Both the position numbers and the translations under genes were made by a program. The notes under the pieces were generated by a model. It was not told the origin of the DNA and did no database searches. It saw nothing but the letters and a program-made list of their open reading frames with translations. From RUG191 sp045642225 (GTDB lineage: Bacteria; Bacillota; Clostridia; Lachnospirales; Lachnospiraceae), in contig JAZUIN010000065.1 of the NCBI GenBank assembly GCA_045642225.1, positions 26,254 to 90,253 on the forward strand: a stretch of 64,000 nucleotides of DNA, in the 5' to 3' direction. This document shows, piece after piece, positions 42,852 through 52,714 of the stretch; the stretch's first letter is position 1; each line of letters starts with the position of its first letter.

Positions 42852-44414
42852 ATGAGAACAAGAAATTCGTTTATAAATTTTCTGGCTAATACAGGAAGCT
42901 ATACAATCAATTTAATATTGTCTTTCGTTACACGAACAATATTTATTCATGTATTTTCAGCAGCATATTTGGGAATAAATGGTGTTTTTGGTAATATATT
43001 ATCAGTGTTATCTTTGTCTGAATTAGGCATTGGTGTAGCAATGAATTATTTCCTATACAAACCGATAGCTGACCAAGATGAGAAGACGATATGTCAATTT
43101 ATGAATTTGTATAGGGTGATGTATACCGTAGTAGGTGGTTTTGTTGGGATTGCAGGACTTTGTCTTGTGCCATTTTTAGATGTGTTCCTTAAGGATCAAC
43201 CTGATATACCTGGAATTACATTTATTTATCTTTTGTTTCTTATGAATACGGTTGTTTCGTATTTGTGGGGATACAAAAGAGCTATCATTGACGGACATCA
43301 AAAGAGCTACATTAATACAGCGTATAATACAATTTTTACTACGACACAGTTTATACTTCAAATTGTGGTATTATTGGTTTTCAAAAGTTTTATTGGATAT
43401 TTGGTTATCCAGATTGCTTGTAGTATAGGAGCTAATTTGGTGGCAGCTAATAAAGCGAACAAGATGTATCCATATTTAACGAAGGATCGTAAATCATTAC
43501 CACCAAAGGACGTTAGAAAAAAGGTATTTAAAAATGTTGGTGCAATGTCTCTTCATAAATTAGGAGATGTTGTTGTGAATAATACAGATAATTTGATAAT
43601 GTCTACGGCAGTAGGTGTTACAATTGTAGGAATGCTTTCGAATTATCAGATGATTCAAGCGAGTATAGTTACAGCACTAAATGGTGTGTTTGGTGCCTTT
43701 ACAGCTAGTATTGGTAATTTGACTGTAGAAGAAGATGATGAGAGTACATTTAGAGTGTATAGAACACTGCAGTTTTTATGTTTTTGGTTATATAGCTTTT
43801 GCTCGGTAGCTTTTATGGTTATGTTTACTCCATTTATGGAGACGTGGGCGGATATTGCAGGAAAACCCGCAAGCGAGCTTGTAATTCCTATAGTAATGTT
43901 GTTGGTGTTTGTTGCAAACTTTTATATGGGAGGAATGCGTAGAGTTATTCTCACATTTAGAGATGCAATGGGACTATATTGGTATGATAGATATAAACCT
44001 ATAGCGGAGGTTGTGATTAATCTTGTTGTATCGATTGTTTTGGTTATCAAAATAGGTGCAATCGGTGTTATGATTGGTACATTGGTTAGCACAATGACAA
44101 CTTGTTTTTGGATTGAGCCACTAGTAACTTATAAGTATGGTTTCCATAGAAAAGTAAGTCATTATTTTGGGATATTTACAAAATATACATTGACAACAGT
44201 AATTGTAGGTGGATTTACATATTGGGTGTGTCATTTCGTAAATGTAGGTGGAATATTAGAGTTAGTACTTAAAGGGATAATATGTGTTGTTGTATATAAT
44301 CTAATAGTATTGATGTTGTTTTGCCGAACAGAAGAATTTAAAATTCTTTGGGGTCAATTTACTAAAATAATAAAAAATTGGATTGAAAGAAGAAAAGAGA
44401 AAAAGAGTAATTAA
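42852..44414 (+). CDS. Polysaccharide flippase (Wzx/MATE-like)
   Basis: A 520-residue integral membrane protein with about 12-14 hydrophobic segments and a basic C-terminus. It resembles oligosaccharide flippases (FLANTGSYTINLILSFVTRT at the N-terminus; SAAYLGINGVFGNILSVLSL). It likely moves the lipid-linked repeat unit across the membrane. Confidence 0.82.
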   Translation: MRTRNSFINFLANTGSYTINLILSFVTRTIFIHVFSAAYLGINGVFGNILSVLSLSELGIGVAMNYFLYKPIADQDEKTICQFMNLYRVMYTVVGGFVGIAGLCLVPFLDVFLKDQPDIPGITFIYLLFLMNTVVSYLWGYKRAIIDGHQKSYINTAYNTIFTTTQFILQIVVLLVFKSFIGYLVIQIACSIGANLVAANKANKMYPYLTKDRKSLPPKDVRKKVFKNVGAMSLHKLGDVVVNNTDNLIMSTAVGVTIVGMLSNYQMIQASIVTALNGVFGAFTASIGNLTVEEDDESTFRVYRTLQFLCFWLYSFCSVAFMVMFTPFMETWADIAGKPASELVIPIVMLLVFVANFYMGGMRRVILTFRDAMGLYWYDRYKPIAEVVINLVVSIVLVIKIGAIGVMIGTLVSTMTTCFWIEPLVTYKYGFHRKVSHYFGIFTKYTLTTVIVGGFTYWVCHFVNVGGILELVLKGIICVVVYNLIVLMLFCRTEEFKILWGQFTKIIKNWIERRKEKKSN

Positions 44415-44427
44415 GAAAGGGTTTGTT

Positions 44428-46314
44428 ATGGTAATTCAAAAATTGTTATTTCCAAAAGAGGAAACATGTAATGAGTGGGAGATGTTTTTGCACAGCAAAA
44501 AGATTAAGAAAGAATATCCAGTAAAGGTTTCTCAAAATATTTTTGTGGAGAAAGAAGGAGAAGAACTTCAAAAACGTAATGAATATTATAAAAATAGATA
44601 TTCGGACAAAGGATTTCTTATTCCTGGTGGTGATGTGGTTTCGTTGGAGTCTTATTTTAATGCATTTTCCATTGGTAAGTGGAAAAAGTATACAAGACTT
44701 GATAATCTTACTTTGCATTTGAATATTAAAGGAAATGTTGAGGTTAAAGCAGGTAATGCATTAGGTGTTGCATATCATGAGGGCGAACCTACTGATGATA
44801 CCAAAGATAGATATTACTTTAAAAAGGCAATTAGAAAAGAAATTGATATAGAAGTAAAAAAAGTTAAAAACGGAGTTGATATTGTATTTCCTAATATTGA
44901 ATATGATGGAATATTGTATGTAGAAATTAAAGCGTTAGAAGATGCATATTTACTGGGTGGTGAATACATTACTGAAACAGATAATGTTAATGATGTAAAT
45001 CTTGCATTGTGTATTTGCACATTTAAGAGAGAAGAATTTGTTACAAGAAATGTTAATCAAGTAATAGATGGCATAATTAACAATAAAGATTCTGTGATGA
45101 ATGGTCATGTGGAAGTTTTTGTGTCAGACAATGGACAGACTTTGCCAGAAGATACATTTAAATCAAATAAGGTACATTTATTCCCTAATAGAAATGTTGG
45201 AGGAGCAGGTGGTTTTACACGAGGAATGATAGAATCTGTGTTATATAGACCAGACAATAAATTATCTCATGTAATATTAATGGATGATGATATAGTTCTA
45301 GATAGTGAAGTGTTAGAACGTAATTTTCTTTTCCTTAAATTGTTAAAGGAAGAATATTCAAAGGCTATGATTGGCGGTGAACTATTTGAGTTAGATAAGA
45401 GATATTTGCAGTTTGAGGCTGGGGCAGCATATCGTAAGGTCACAATTCAGTCATATAACCAAATTTGGGATATGCGAAATAAAAATGCTGTTGCTGCAAA
45501 TGAAGAAGAGAATCCAATGAACTTTAATGGTTGGTGGTATACTTGTATACCAGTAAGCTATGTTAGGGAGGATAATTTACCATTACCAGTATTTATTCAT
45601 AGAGATGATGTTGAGTATGGTATGAGAAACGAAGAAAATGGAACAATTCTTTTAAATGGAATTAGTGTTTGGCATCCACAAGGCCCAGGTAAAGCAGCAG
45701 CGGCAATGAATTATTACGATGTGCGTAATGATTTAATTTGTATGGCAGCTTTTAAAGATGCACCATCTGCGACTGAGTTGTTAAATCATATAACAAGAGC
45801 TTTTCTGGGAAATATGATGAGATATAGATATCAGGTTATTGATTGTATATTTTATGCAATAGATGATTATTTTAAGGGGCCAGATTATTTTATGTCTCTT
45901 GATCCAATAGAAAATCACAAAATGTTAAGTAGATTTAATTATGAATTTACTGAACCAGAAGGAATAGATTTGGATAAACTAGAAGTAAAGAAGGCTAAGG
46001 ATTTGCCAAGTAATATTTATATGAAATCAGCTTTGTGCTGGTTTTTACCACCACAAAATAAGACGAGAATATGTGGGCTAGAAGATACAGGACTTCCATA
46101 TAATGCTAAGAGAGTTTTCTTATATGATGAGAATAGAAAACAAGGTTTTATGGCAGAACGTGACTATAAGGAAGCATTTAGATTGACAAAGGAATATGCT
46201 AGAATTTCTAAGCTTATCCTAGAGCATTATGACGAAGTGACTAAGGAGTGGGCAGATAGAAAGAAAGAGTATACTTCTTTAAAATATTGGGAAAAATATT
46301 TACAAATCAAATAA
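44428..46314 (+). CDS. GlfT2-like galactofuranosyltransferase-type glycosyltransferase
   Basis: A 628-residue transferase starting at ATG 44428 behind AAAGGG. Residues ~50-200 form an N-terminal beta-rich domain (SYFNAFSIGKWKKYTRLD). A GT-A core follows: CTFKREEFVTRNVNQVI, VGGAGGFTRGM, ILMDDDIVLDSEVL (DDD) and HRDDVEYGMRN, the order found in bifunctional GlfT2. A helical C-terminal domain ends it. By family it polymerises galactofuranose or a similar sugar onto a lipid carrier. The next gene is a degenerate paralogue. Confidence 0.83.
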   Translation: MVIQKLLFPKEETCNEWEMFLHSKKIKKEYPVKVSQNIFVEKEGEELQKRNEYYKNRYSDKGFLIPGGDVVSLESYFNAFSIGKWKKYTRLDNLTLHLNIKGNVEVKAGNALGVAYHEGEPTDDTKDRYYFKKAIRKEIDIEVKKVKNGVDIVFPNIEYDGILYVEIKALEDAYLLGGEYITETDNVNDVNLALCICTFKREEFVTRNVNQVIDGIINNKDSVMNGHVEVFVSDNGQTLPEDTFKSNKVHLFPNRNVGGAGGFTRGMIESVLYRPDNKLSHVILMDDDIVLDSEVLERNFLFLKLLKEEYSKAMIGGELFELDKRYLQFEAGAAYRKVTIQSYNQIWDMRNKNAVAANEEENPMNFNGWWYTCIPVSYVREDNLPLPVFIHRDDVEYGMRNEENGTILLNGISVWHPQGPGKAAAAMNYYDVRNDLICMAAFKDAPSATELLNHITRAFLGNMMRYRYQVIDCIFYAIDDYFKGPDYFMSLDPIENHKMLSRFNYEFTEPEGIDLDKLEVKKAKDLPSNIYMKSALCWFLPPQNKTRICGLEDTGLPYNAKRVFLYDENRKQGFMAERDYKEAFRLTKEYARISKLILEHYDEVTKEWADRKKEYTSLKYWEKYLQIK

Positions 46315-46319
46315 TTACT

Positions 46320-47843
46320 ATGGTGTTACAAAGAATAATTGCTTCGGGAAATAATCCTGAAAACTTGTATGTTAGACAAATTGATGAATTCGGAAGAGAC
46401 CTAAGCTTCGAATATGGGGTTGAAAAATGTGTGACTAAAGCATTTCCTATTAAGATGATGAAGGGCGAGATATTATCGTTTGATACATATTATAATTCTT
46501 TCGAGGCTGAAAAGTGGAGCTCATATACAACAGTAAAGAGTGTAAATTTAGTTGTAGAAGCAAAAGGAAGCTTAGATATCAGAATTATAAATGTAAAAAA
46601 AGTTGTAAGAGATGATGGTCACATAATAAATTCTAAGGAAGAGATATCAGTAGATTGCCAAGTGGATGCTAGAAGTGATGCGACGGTTTGTAGCTTTGAG
46701 TTAGACATTTTTAATGTTAAAGGTATAATATATCCGGTTATTACGGCAAATAGCGATACAGAGTTGATTAGTATAAGATATGAAGACAATGTAGAACTTG
46801 ATAATGATAATGTTGCGATTGTAGTTTTTGCGAGTAACGATATTAGAGTTACAAAAGAGTTTATTAAGAAGCTGAATATTTATGAGAGTAGGCTACAATA
46901 TAGTTTGTGCGTCTGCGATGTGAGAGGTGGACTTTGGGATGGATACTTTGGTGAAAATGTTTGTGTTATCTCAAAGAAAGAAACTGTAGGAAGTCTAAAA
47001 AATAAAGCCTTAAGTTGGGCTAAAGAGTTAAAAGCTTCGCATATTCTTTTCTTGGGTGAAAATTCATTGTTGAATCTTGAAGCTTTAGAAAATACCTTTG
47101 CATTTATTAGAAGAATTAATGAGCATAATAAAGATTTGATTGTACAAGGCATTACTATTAATGAGACTATAGTCGAAAATGCAGGATATTTTTCTCAAGG
47201 AAAGAATTTGTTAAAGAGAGGCTGCGATATAGATATTTCTAATTTCTTAGAAAGTAAAATATTATTAGAGAAGGAAGATATATCTTATCCAAATGAAAAT
47301 GTAATAATATATCCAGTTGGAGTTTTTGACTCAGAATTCGATTCGAAATTAAATAAATATACGAATAGAAATTTTGCAGCTAGATTTGATAAAGTAAGGA
47401 TATTAGAATATAATAGTTTAAGCATGAGTTTGGTTCCAACAGGAAGTGAAGGCTTAATTAAAAAGAACTATTTTGATACGATGGATGAGTTAATATCAAG
47501 ATGCGGAACTAGATTAGAATTTACTAAAGATGAATTAAAAAGTGAATTAAAACGACGTATATTCAAAGAAATAAAATATGGTAATTATATAATTATTGAG
47601 GTTATAATTAAGGCTATAGAAGATTTCTTGAGTGTGGATTTTTTTGATGAAGCCAAACGTGAAGAATTAAATACTTATTTGAAAAAGCTTCAAGAACAGC
47701 ATAATCAAATCTTGTCGGGGCATAAGTCGAATAAGGCCTTTACTAATCTATTAAAGGTGATTGTACGTTATAACGAGCTATGTGTTCGGATAAACAATGA
47801 ATATGACAAGTCGGTACTCCTGTGGGAGGAGTATTGTGCGTAA
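46320..47843 (+). CDS. Catalytically degenerate GlfT2-like paralogue
   Basis: A ~507-residue protein aligned by eye with the preceding transferase. Shared parts: the beta domain (FDTYYNSFEAEKWSSYT against LESYFNAFSIGKWKKYT) and the region ILFLGENSLLNLEALENTF against ILMDDDIVLDSEVLERNF. The metal-binding DDD has become GEN, GGAGGF is missing, and the HRDD motif is not found. A helical end is kept. It therefore looks like a pseudo-enzyme that may support or regulate the active partner. The likely start, ATG 46320, has no good ribosome site; it follows 5 bp after the upstream stop, so coupling is probable. Confidence 0.7.
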   Translation: MVLQRIIASGNNPENLYVRQIDEFGRDLSFEYGVEKCVTKAFPIKMMKGEILSFDTYYNSFEAEKWSSYTTVKSVNLVVEAKGSLDIRIINVKKVVRDDGHIINSKEEISVDCQVDARSDATVCSFELDIFNVKGIIYPVITANSDTELISIRYEDNVELDNDNVAIVVFASNDIRVTKEFIKKLNIYESRLQYSLCVCDVRGGLWDGYFGENVCVISKKETVGSLKNKALSWAKELKASHILFLGENSLLNLEALENTFAFIRRINEHNKDLIVQGITINETIVENAGYFSQGKNLLKRGCDIDISNFLESKILLEKEDISYPNENVIIYPVGVFDSEFDSKLNKYTNRNFAARFDKVRILEYNSLSMSLVPTGSEGLIKKNYFDTMDELISRCGTRLEFTKDELKSELKRRIFKEIKYGNYIIIEVIIKAIEDFLSVDFFDEAKREELNTYLKKLQEQHNQILSGHKSNKAFTNLLKVIVRYNELCVRINNEYDKSVLLWEEYCA

Positions 47844-47855
47844 TGGAGGACATGA

Positions 47856-49820
47856 ATGAACGATAATAATAATGGTGGAAATAATAAGGATAATAAATCA
47901 CGTCCAATAATAATGTTTATAATATTTGCGTTGGTTGCGTTATTTGTTACAAGTCTTATATATACCAAAGCAGGTAGTTCTGCGAAAGAGGAAATAACAT
48001 ATTCACAATTTATTAATTTGGTTGAAAAAGACCAGGTTGAAAAAGTTGTGGTTGAAGGCGAGCAGTTTGACATTACCTTGAAAAAGGATGCAGATTTTTA
48101 TGCCTCTGAGGAAAGTAAGCAAGCAGCTGAGCTTTACAAAGAGAAGACAGGTCAAAGTTTAGAAATGACGTATTTTACTGCAGTTCTTGCGGATGAACAG
48201 TTGCTTCCTTTGTTGAAGGCGCATAATGTTGACGTCAAAGGTGAAATAAAGGGCTCGACAGCAAGCATCATTTTAAATATATTAAGCTGGATTTTGCCTA
48301 TCATTTTGATTTGGGGATTGATGAGCTTTGCCATGAGAAAGATGGGTGGTGGAGCGTTAGGCGTTGGTAAGAGCAACGCAAAGGTTTATGTAGAAAAGTC
48401 TACAGGTGTAACATTTAAAGATGTTGCAGGTCAGGATGAGGCTAAAGAGTCTTTGGAAGAAGTGGTTGATTTCTTGCATAATCCAGATAAGTATACAGAT
48501 ATTGGTGCAAAGCTTCCAAAGGGTGCGCTTCTAGTTGGACCTCCGGGAACAGGTAAGACTTTACTTGCCAAAGCGGTTGCAGGTGAAGCGGGAGTTCCAT
48601 TTTTCTCGCTTGCTGGTTCTGACTTTGTTGAGATGTTTGTCGGTGTAGGTGCAAGTCGTGTTAGAGATTTGTTTAAGGAAGCAACTAAAGCAGCACCATG
48701 TATTATTTTTATAGACGAAATTGACGCTATAGGTAAGAGCCGTGATAGTAGATATGGTGGGGGCAATGATGAGAGAGAACAAACTTTGAATCAATTGCTT
48801 GCAGAGATGGATGGTTTTGATTCATCTAAGGGACTACTTATTCTTGCTGCAACAAATAGACCTGAAGTTTTAGATAAGGCTTTACTTCGTCCAGGTCGTT
48901 TTGATAGAAGAATCATAGTTGACAGACCTGATATGAAGGGTAGATTAGAAACTTTAAAGGTTCATTCCCAAAATGTTAATCTAGATGAAACGGTTGATTT
49001 AGATGCGATTGCTTTAGCATCAGCCGGATTAGTAGGTTCAGATTTAGCAAATATTATTAATGAAGCTGCGATTATTGCAGTTAAGAATAAGAGGAAATTT
49101 GTAAATCAAACGGATCTATTTGAAGCATTTGAATTAGTTGCTGTAGGCGGCAAGGAGAAGAAAGACCGTGTGATGAGCGAGAAAGAAAAGAAGATTGTTT
49201 CTTATCACGAGGTTGGTCATGCTTTGGTTTCTGCTTTGCAAAAGGATACAGAGCCAGTTCAAAAGATTACTATTGTTCCACGTACAATGGGAGCGTTAGG
49301 TTATACATTACAAACACCTGAAGAAGAGAAATTCTTGCAGACTAAGGATGAGCTTGTTGCCAAGATTAAGACTTTTATGGGTGGTAGAGCTGCAGAAGAA
49401 TTGATTTTTAATACTATAACAAGTGGTGCGGCAAATGATATCGAACAAGCAACCAACATAGCACGTAATATGGTTATGAGATTTGGTATGTCTGAGAAAT
49501 TCGGTATGATGGGATTGGCATCTGTTGAGAATCAATACTTAGAAGGAAGATCGACTCTTAATTGTGGAGATAAAACTGCATCTGAGATAGATGATGAGGT
49601 TAATAAATTAATTAACGGTCTATATGCAGAAGCTATGGAAATGTTAAAAGAAAACAAAGAAATATTGGATCAGATTTCAGATTACTTATACGACCATGAG
49701 ACTATTACTGGTAAAGAGTTTATGAAAATATTCCGTAAACTCAAAGGAATCGAAGAAACTTCAGATGATGATAATTCAGAAATTTTTGAAGATGAGGAAA
49801 TGTTCTTCGAAGAGGATTAA
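47856..49820 (+). CDS. ftsH: ATP-dependent zinc metalloprotease FtsH
   Basis: A 654-residue membrane AAA protease. Two membrane helices (~18-36 and ~137-158) flank an extracytoplasmic region; AAA part with GPPGTGKT at 228-235 and FIDEIDAIG; zinc site HEVGH at 451-455. It degrades membrane and regulatory proteins. GGAGG start site, 12 bp after the degenerate GT. Confidence 0.95.
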   Translation: MNDNNNGGNNKDNKSRPIIMFIIFALVALFVTSLIYTKAGSSAKEEITYSQFINLVEKDQVEKVVVEGEQFDITLKKDADFYASEESKQAAELYKEKTGQSLEMTYFTAVLADEQLLPLLKAHNVDVKGEIKGSTASIILNILSWILPIILIWGLMSFAMRKMGGGALGVGKSNAKVYVEKSTGVTFKDVAGQDEAKESLEEVVDFLHNPDKYTDIGAKLPKGALLVGPPGTGKTLLAKAVAGEAGVPFFSLAGSDFVEMFVGVGASRVRDLFKEATKAAPCIIFIDEIDAIGKSRDSRYGGGNDEREQTLNQLLAEMDGFDSSKGLLILAATNRPEVLDKALLRPGRFDRRIIVDRPDMKGRLETLKVHSQNVNLDETVDLDAIALASAGLVGSDLANIINEAAIIAVKNKRKFVNQTDLFEAFELVAVGGKEKKDRVMSEKEKKIVSYHEVGHALVSALQKDTEPVQKITIVPRTMGALGYTLQTPEEEKFLQTKDELVAKIKTFMGGRAAEELIFNTITSGAANDIEQATNIARNMVMRFGMSEKFGMMGLASVENQYLEGRSTLNCGDKTASEIDDEVNKLINGLYAEAMEMLKENKEILDQISDYLYDHETITGKEFMKIFRKLKGIEETSDDDNSEIFEDEEMFFEED

Positions 49821-49823
49821 TTT

Positions 49824-51716
49824 ATGAGTAAAGATTTTACTGATGAGCTAAGCAAACTCCCGGATAAACCGGGAGTTTATCTTATGCACGATAAACATGA
49901 TACAATTATATATGTTGGTAAAGCGGTTTCTTTAAGGAATAGAGTAAGGCAATATTTTCGCGCGAGTCATAACGAAGGTATCCGCAAAGAAAAAATGGTT
50001 CAAAATATTGAGCGATTTGAATATATTATTACTGATTCTGAACTTGAAGCTTTAGTTTTAGAGTGCAATTTAATAAAAAAACATAAGCCAAGATATAATA
50101 CGCTTTTGAGGGATGATAAGACATATCCTTTTATAAAAGTTACAATAGACGAAGAATACCCTCGTATTCTTTTTACAAGGGAAATCAAGAATGATAAAGC
50201 AAAATATTTTGGCCCTTTTACAGCACAAGGATCTGTAAAGGATACGATTAATTATCTTAATAAAATATATAAGCTTAGAACCTGTAATGGTAAAGAGGCG
50301 AAAAGTGAGAGGCCTTGCTTGAATTATCATATTAATCAATGCTTCGGCCCTTGCCATAATGAGGTTTCGAGAGCTGATTATATGGAAAATGTAAATGAAG
50401 CACTTGAGTTCTTGAAAGGAAATCATACAAAAACATTCTCGATGCTTCAAGAAAAAATGCTTAAAGCCTCAGAAGAGTTGGACTTTGAGAAAGCGGCAGA
50501 ATATCGAGATCTTTTGGAATCGATAAAGAATTGTGTAGAACGACAGAAAATAACAAGTGCTGAACACGAAGATGTTGATGTGATTGCGTTAGCGCGTGAT
50601 GAGAAGGAAGCTGTTGTTTGTATTCTTTTTATTAGAAATGGAAAGCTTCTTGGAAGGGACCATTTCTTCTTGGGGAATGTCGAAGAAGACGGCGATGGAG
50701 AAATACTTTCGACATTTATTCAACAATTTTACAATGGAGCGCTATTTATTCCGAAAGAAATATATATCGAAGATGAAATCGAAAACAAGGTACTCCTAGA
50801 GGAGTATTTGAATGACGTGAATAAAAACACAATTATTTCTGAAGAAGACATAACACAAGAACACGTATCTTCAAATGCGAAAATGAGAAGGATAAATATC
50901 GTAAGTCCAAAGATAGGCAAGAAGAAAAAGCTTGTAGAAATGGCGAAATCTAACGCAAAGCTTATTCTTGAAAATGATAAGGAAAGAATGAGGCGTGAAG
51001 AAGGAAGAACGATAGGTGCATTAAAACAAATTGCAGAGCTATTAGACTTCGAAAAAATTGACAGAATGGAAGCATACGATATATCTAATATTAGCGGATA
51101 TGATGCTGTTGGGTCGATGGTAGTTTTTGAAAAAGGAAAACCAAAGTACAACGATTACAGAAAGTTTAGATTGAAAACGGTTGATGGACCGAATGATTAT
51201 GCCTCTATGGAGGAGGTATTAACTAGAAGATTTACAAGGGGAATTGAGGAATTAAGAGAAGGAGTTGAAAGTAGTTTTTCACATTTCCCAGATGTAATAA
51301 TGATGGACGGTGGAAAAGGACAGATTGGTATTGCGTTAAAGGTTTTACAACAGCTAAAGCTTAATATTCCAGTATGTGGAATGGTTAAGGATGATCATCA
51401 TAATACCAGAGGTTTGATATATGAGGGGAAAGAAATAGCGATTGATGCAGACTCAGAAGGGTTTAAATTGATTACTAGATTGCAGGATGAAGCACATAGA
51501 TTTGCTATTACATACCATAAGAATCTTAGGAACAAAGGTATGGTTCACTCTGCACTTGATGATATAGCTGGAATAGGGCCCAAAAGACGTAAGGCATTGA
51601 TGAAGCATTTTGTTGATATAGAAGCTATTAGGGAGGCTACTATTGATGAGTTAAAGGATGTGGATTCAATGGACATGAATGCGGCAAAAGCTGTATATGA
51701 TTATTTTCATAAATAG
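49824..51716 (+). CDS. uvrC: Excinuclease ABC subunit C
   Basis: A 630-residue UvrC: N-terminal GIY-YIG domain (KPGVYLMHDKHDTIIYVGKA), UVR coil (EKAAEYRDLLESIKNCVERQ region, ~200-235), the RNase H-like endonuclease (DISNISGYDAVGSMV; MMDGGKGQIGIAL) and C-terminal helix-hairpin-helix (GIGPKRRKALMKHF). It makes the dual incisions in nucleotide excision repair. Three bases after ftsH. Confidence 0.95.
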   Translation: MSKDFTDELSKLPDKPGVYLMHDKHDTIIYVGKAVSLRNRVRQYFRASHNEGIRKEKMVQNIERFEYIITDSELEALVLECNLIKKHKPRYNTLLRDDKTYPFIKVTIDEEYPRILFTREIKNDKAKYFGPFTAQGSVKDTINYLNKIYKLRTCNGKEAKSERPCLNYHINQCFGPCHNEVSRADYMENVNEALEFLKGNHTKTFSMLQEKMLKASEELDFEKAAEYRDLLESIKNCVERQKITSAEHEDVDVIALARDEKEAVVCILFIRNGKLLGRDHFFLGNVEEDGDGEILSTFIQQFYNGALFIPKEIYIEDEIENKVLLEEYLNDVNKNTIISEEDITQEHVSSNAKMRRINIVSPKIGKKKKLVEMAKSNAKLILENDKERMRREEGRTIGALKQIAELLDFEKIDRMEAYDISNISGYDAVGSMVVFEKGKPKYNDYRKFRLKTVDGPNDYASMEEVLTRRFTRGIEELREGVESSFSHFPDVIMMDGGKGQIGIALKVLQQLKLNIPVCGMVKDDHHNTRGLIYEGKEIAIDADSEGFKLITRLQDEAHRFAITYHKNLRNKGMVHSALDDIAGIGPKRRKALMKHFVDIEAIREATIDELKDVDSMDMNAAKAVYDYFHK

Positions 51717-51770
51717 ATAAATATGTTAAAATAATAACTAAGTGTATAAGTATATATGGAGGGCGTTTTT

Positions 51771-52703
51771 ATGGAGAAAGCAGCGAAGCTATCAACAATA
51801 GTAGATAAATTAGAGTTGACAAACTACACACCAGAGATTGATTTAGAGCAGAAGTTTGTAACGGTACCAGATGTAAATAGACCAGCGTTACAGCTTAATG
51901 GTTTTTATGACCACTTTGAAGTTAATAGAATTCAAGTTATAGGTATGGTTGAACATGCTTATCTTGAGAAAATTGACGAAGAGAAAAGAATGGAGCAGTA
52001 TGATAAATTTTTATCGTATGCAATTCCAGCAGTGATTTTTTGTAGAGATTTTAAGCCAGAAGAATACATTTTGACTAAGGCTAAAGAAAATGAAATTCCA
52101 ATTCTCGGTACGAACAGAAGTACTTCGGAATTTATGGCAGAGTTGATTAATATGTTAAGCCTAGAATTGGCACCTTCAACGGGATTACACGGAGTGTTAG
52201 TTGATGTTTATGGTGAAGGTCTTTTGATAACAGGTGAGAGTGGAATTGGTAAATCTGAGGCGGCTTTAGAGTTGATTAGAAGAGGTCACAGATTAGTTGC
52301 TGATGATATGGTTGAGATTAAAAGGACTAATCAAAATACTTTATGGGGATTTGCACCAGATACAACTCGTCATTTGATTGAACTTCGCGGTATAGGAATC
52401 ATTGATGTTAAGAGCTTATATGGTGTTGAGTGTGTTAAAGAGAAGCAAAAGATTGATCTTGTAATTAAGCTTGAAGATTGGAAGAAGGGCGTTGAATACG
52501 ATAGATTAGGACTTCAAGATGAATATACTAATATTCTAGATGTTCCTGTTGTGTGTCATTCGCTTCCTATTCGTCCAGGTCGTAATTTGGCTGTTATATG
52601 TGAGACTGCAGCGGTTAACCATAGACAGAAGAAAATGGGTTACAATGCTGCTGAAGAATTGTATAGAAGAGTTCAAGCGAACATTAAGAATAATCAAGAG
52701 TAG
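51771..52703 (+). CDS. hprK: HPr kinase/phosphorylase
   Basis: A 310-residue HprK. P-loop GESGIGKSEAALELIRRGH (~153-171), the catalytic HRLVADDMVEI and the C-terminal signature RGIGIIDVKSLYGV are present. It phosphorylates HPr and Crh on serine according to metabolite state, controlling carbon catabolite repression. ATG 51771 follows GGAGGG; the ATG at 51756 is part of that ribosome site. A Crh-like target is encoded at 56003. Confidence 0.94.
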   Translation: MEKAAKLSTIVDKLELTNYTPEIDLEQKFVTVPDVNRPALQLNGFYDHFEVNRIQVIGMVEHAYLEKIDEEKRMEQYDKFLSYAIPAVIFCRDFKPEEYILTKAKENEIPILGTNRSTSEFMAELINMLSLELAPSTGLHGVLVDVYGEGLLITGESGIGKSEAALELIRRGHRLVADDMVEIKRTNQNTLWGFAPDTTRHLIELRGIGIIDVKSLYGVECVKEKQKIDLVIKLEDWKKGVEYDRLGLQDEYTNILDVPVVCHSLPIRPGRNLAVICETAAVNHRQKKMGYNAAEELYRRVQANIKNNQE

Positions 52704-52714
52704 GAGAAATGTAA

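Noticed and set aside
51756..51770. Upstream ATG as start of hprK
   Set aside because: ATGGAGGGC is the ribosome site for ATG 51771.
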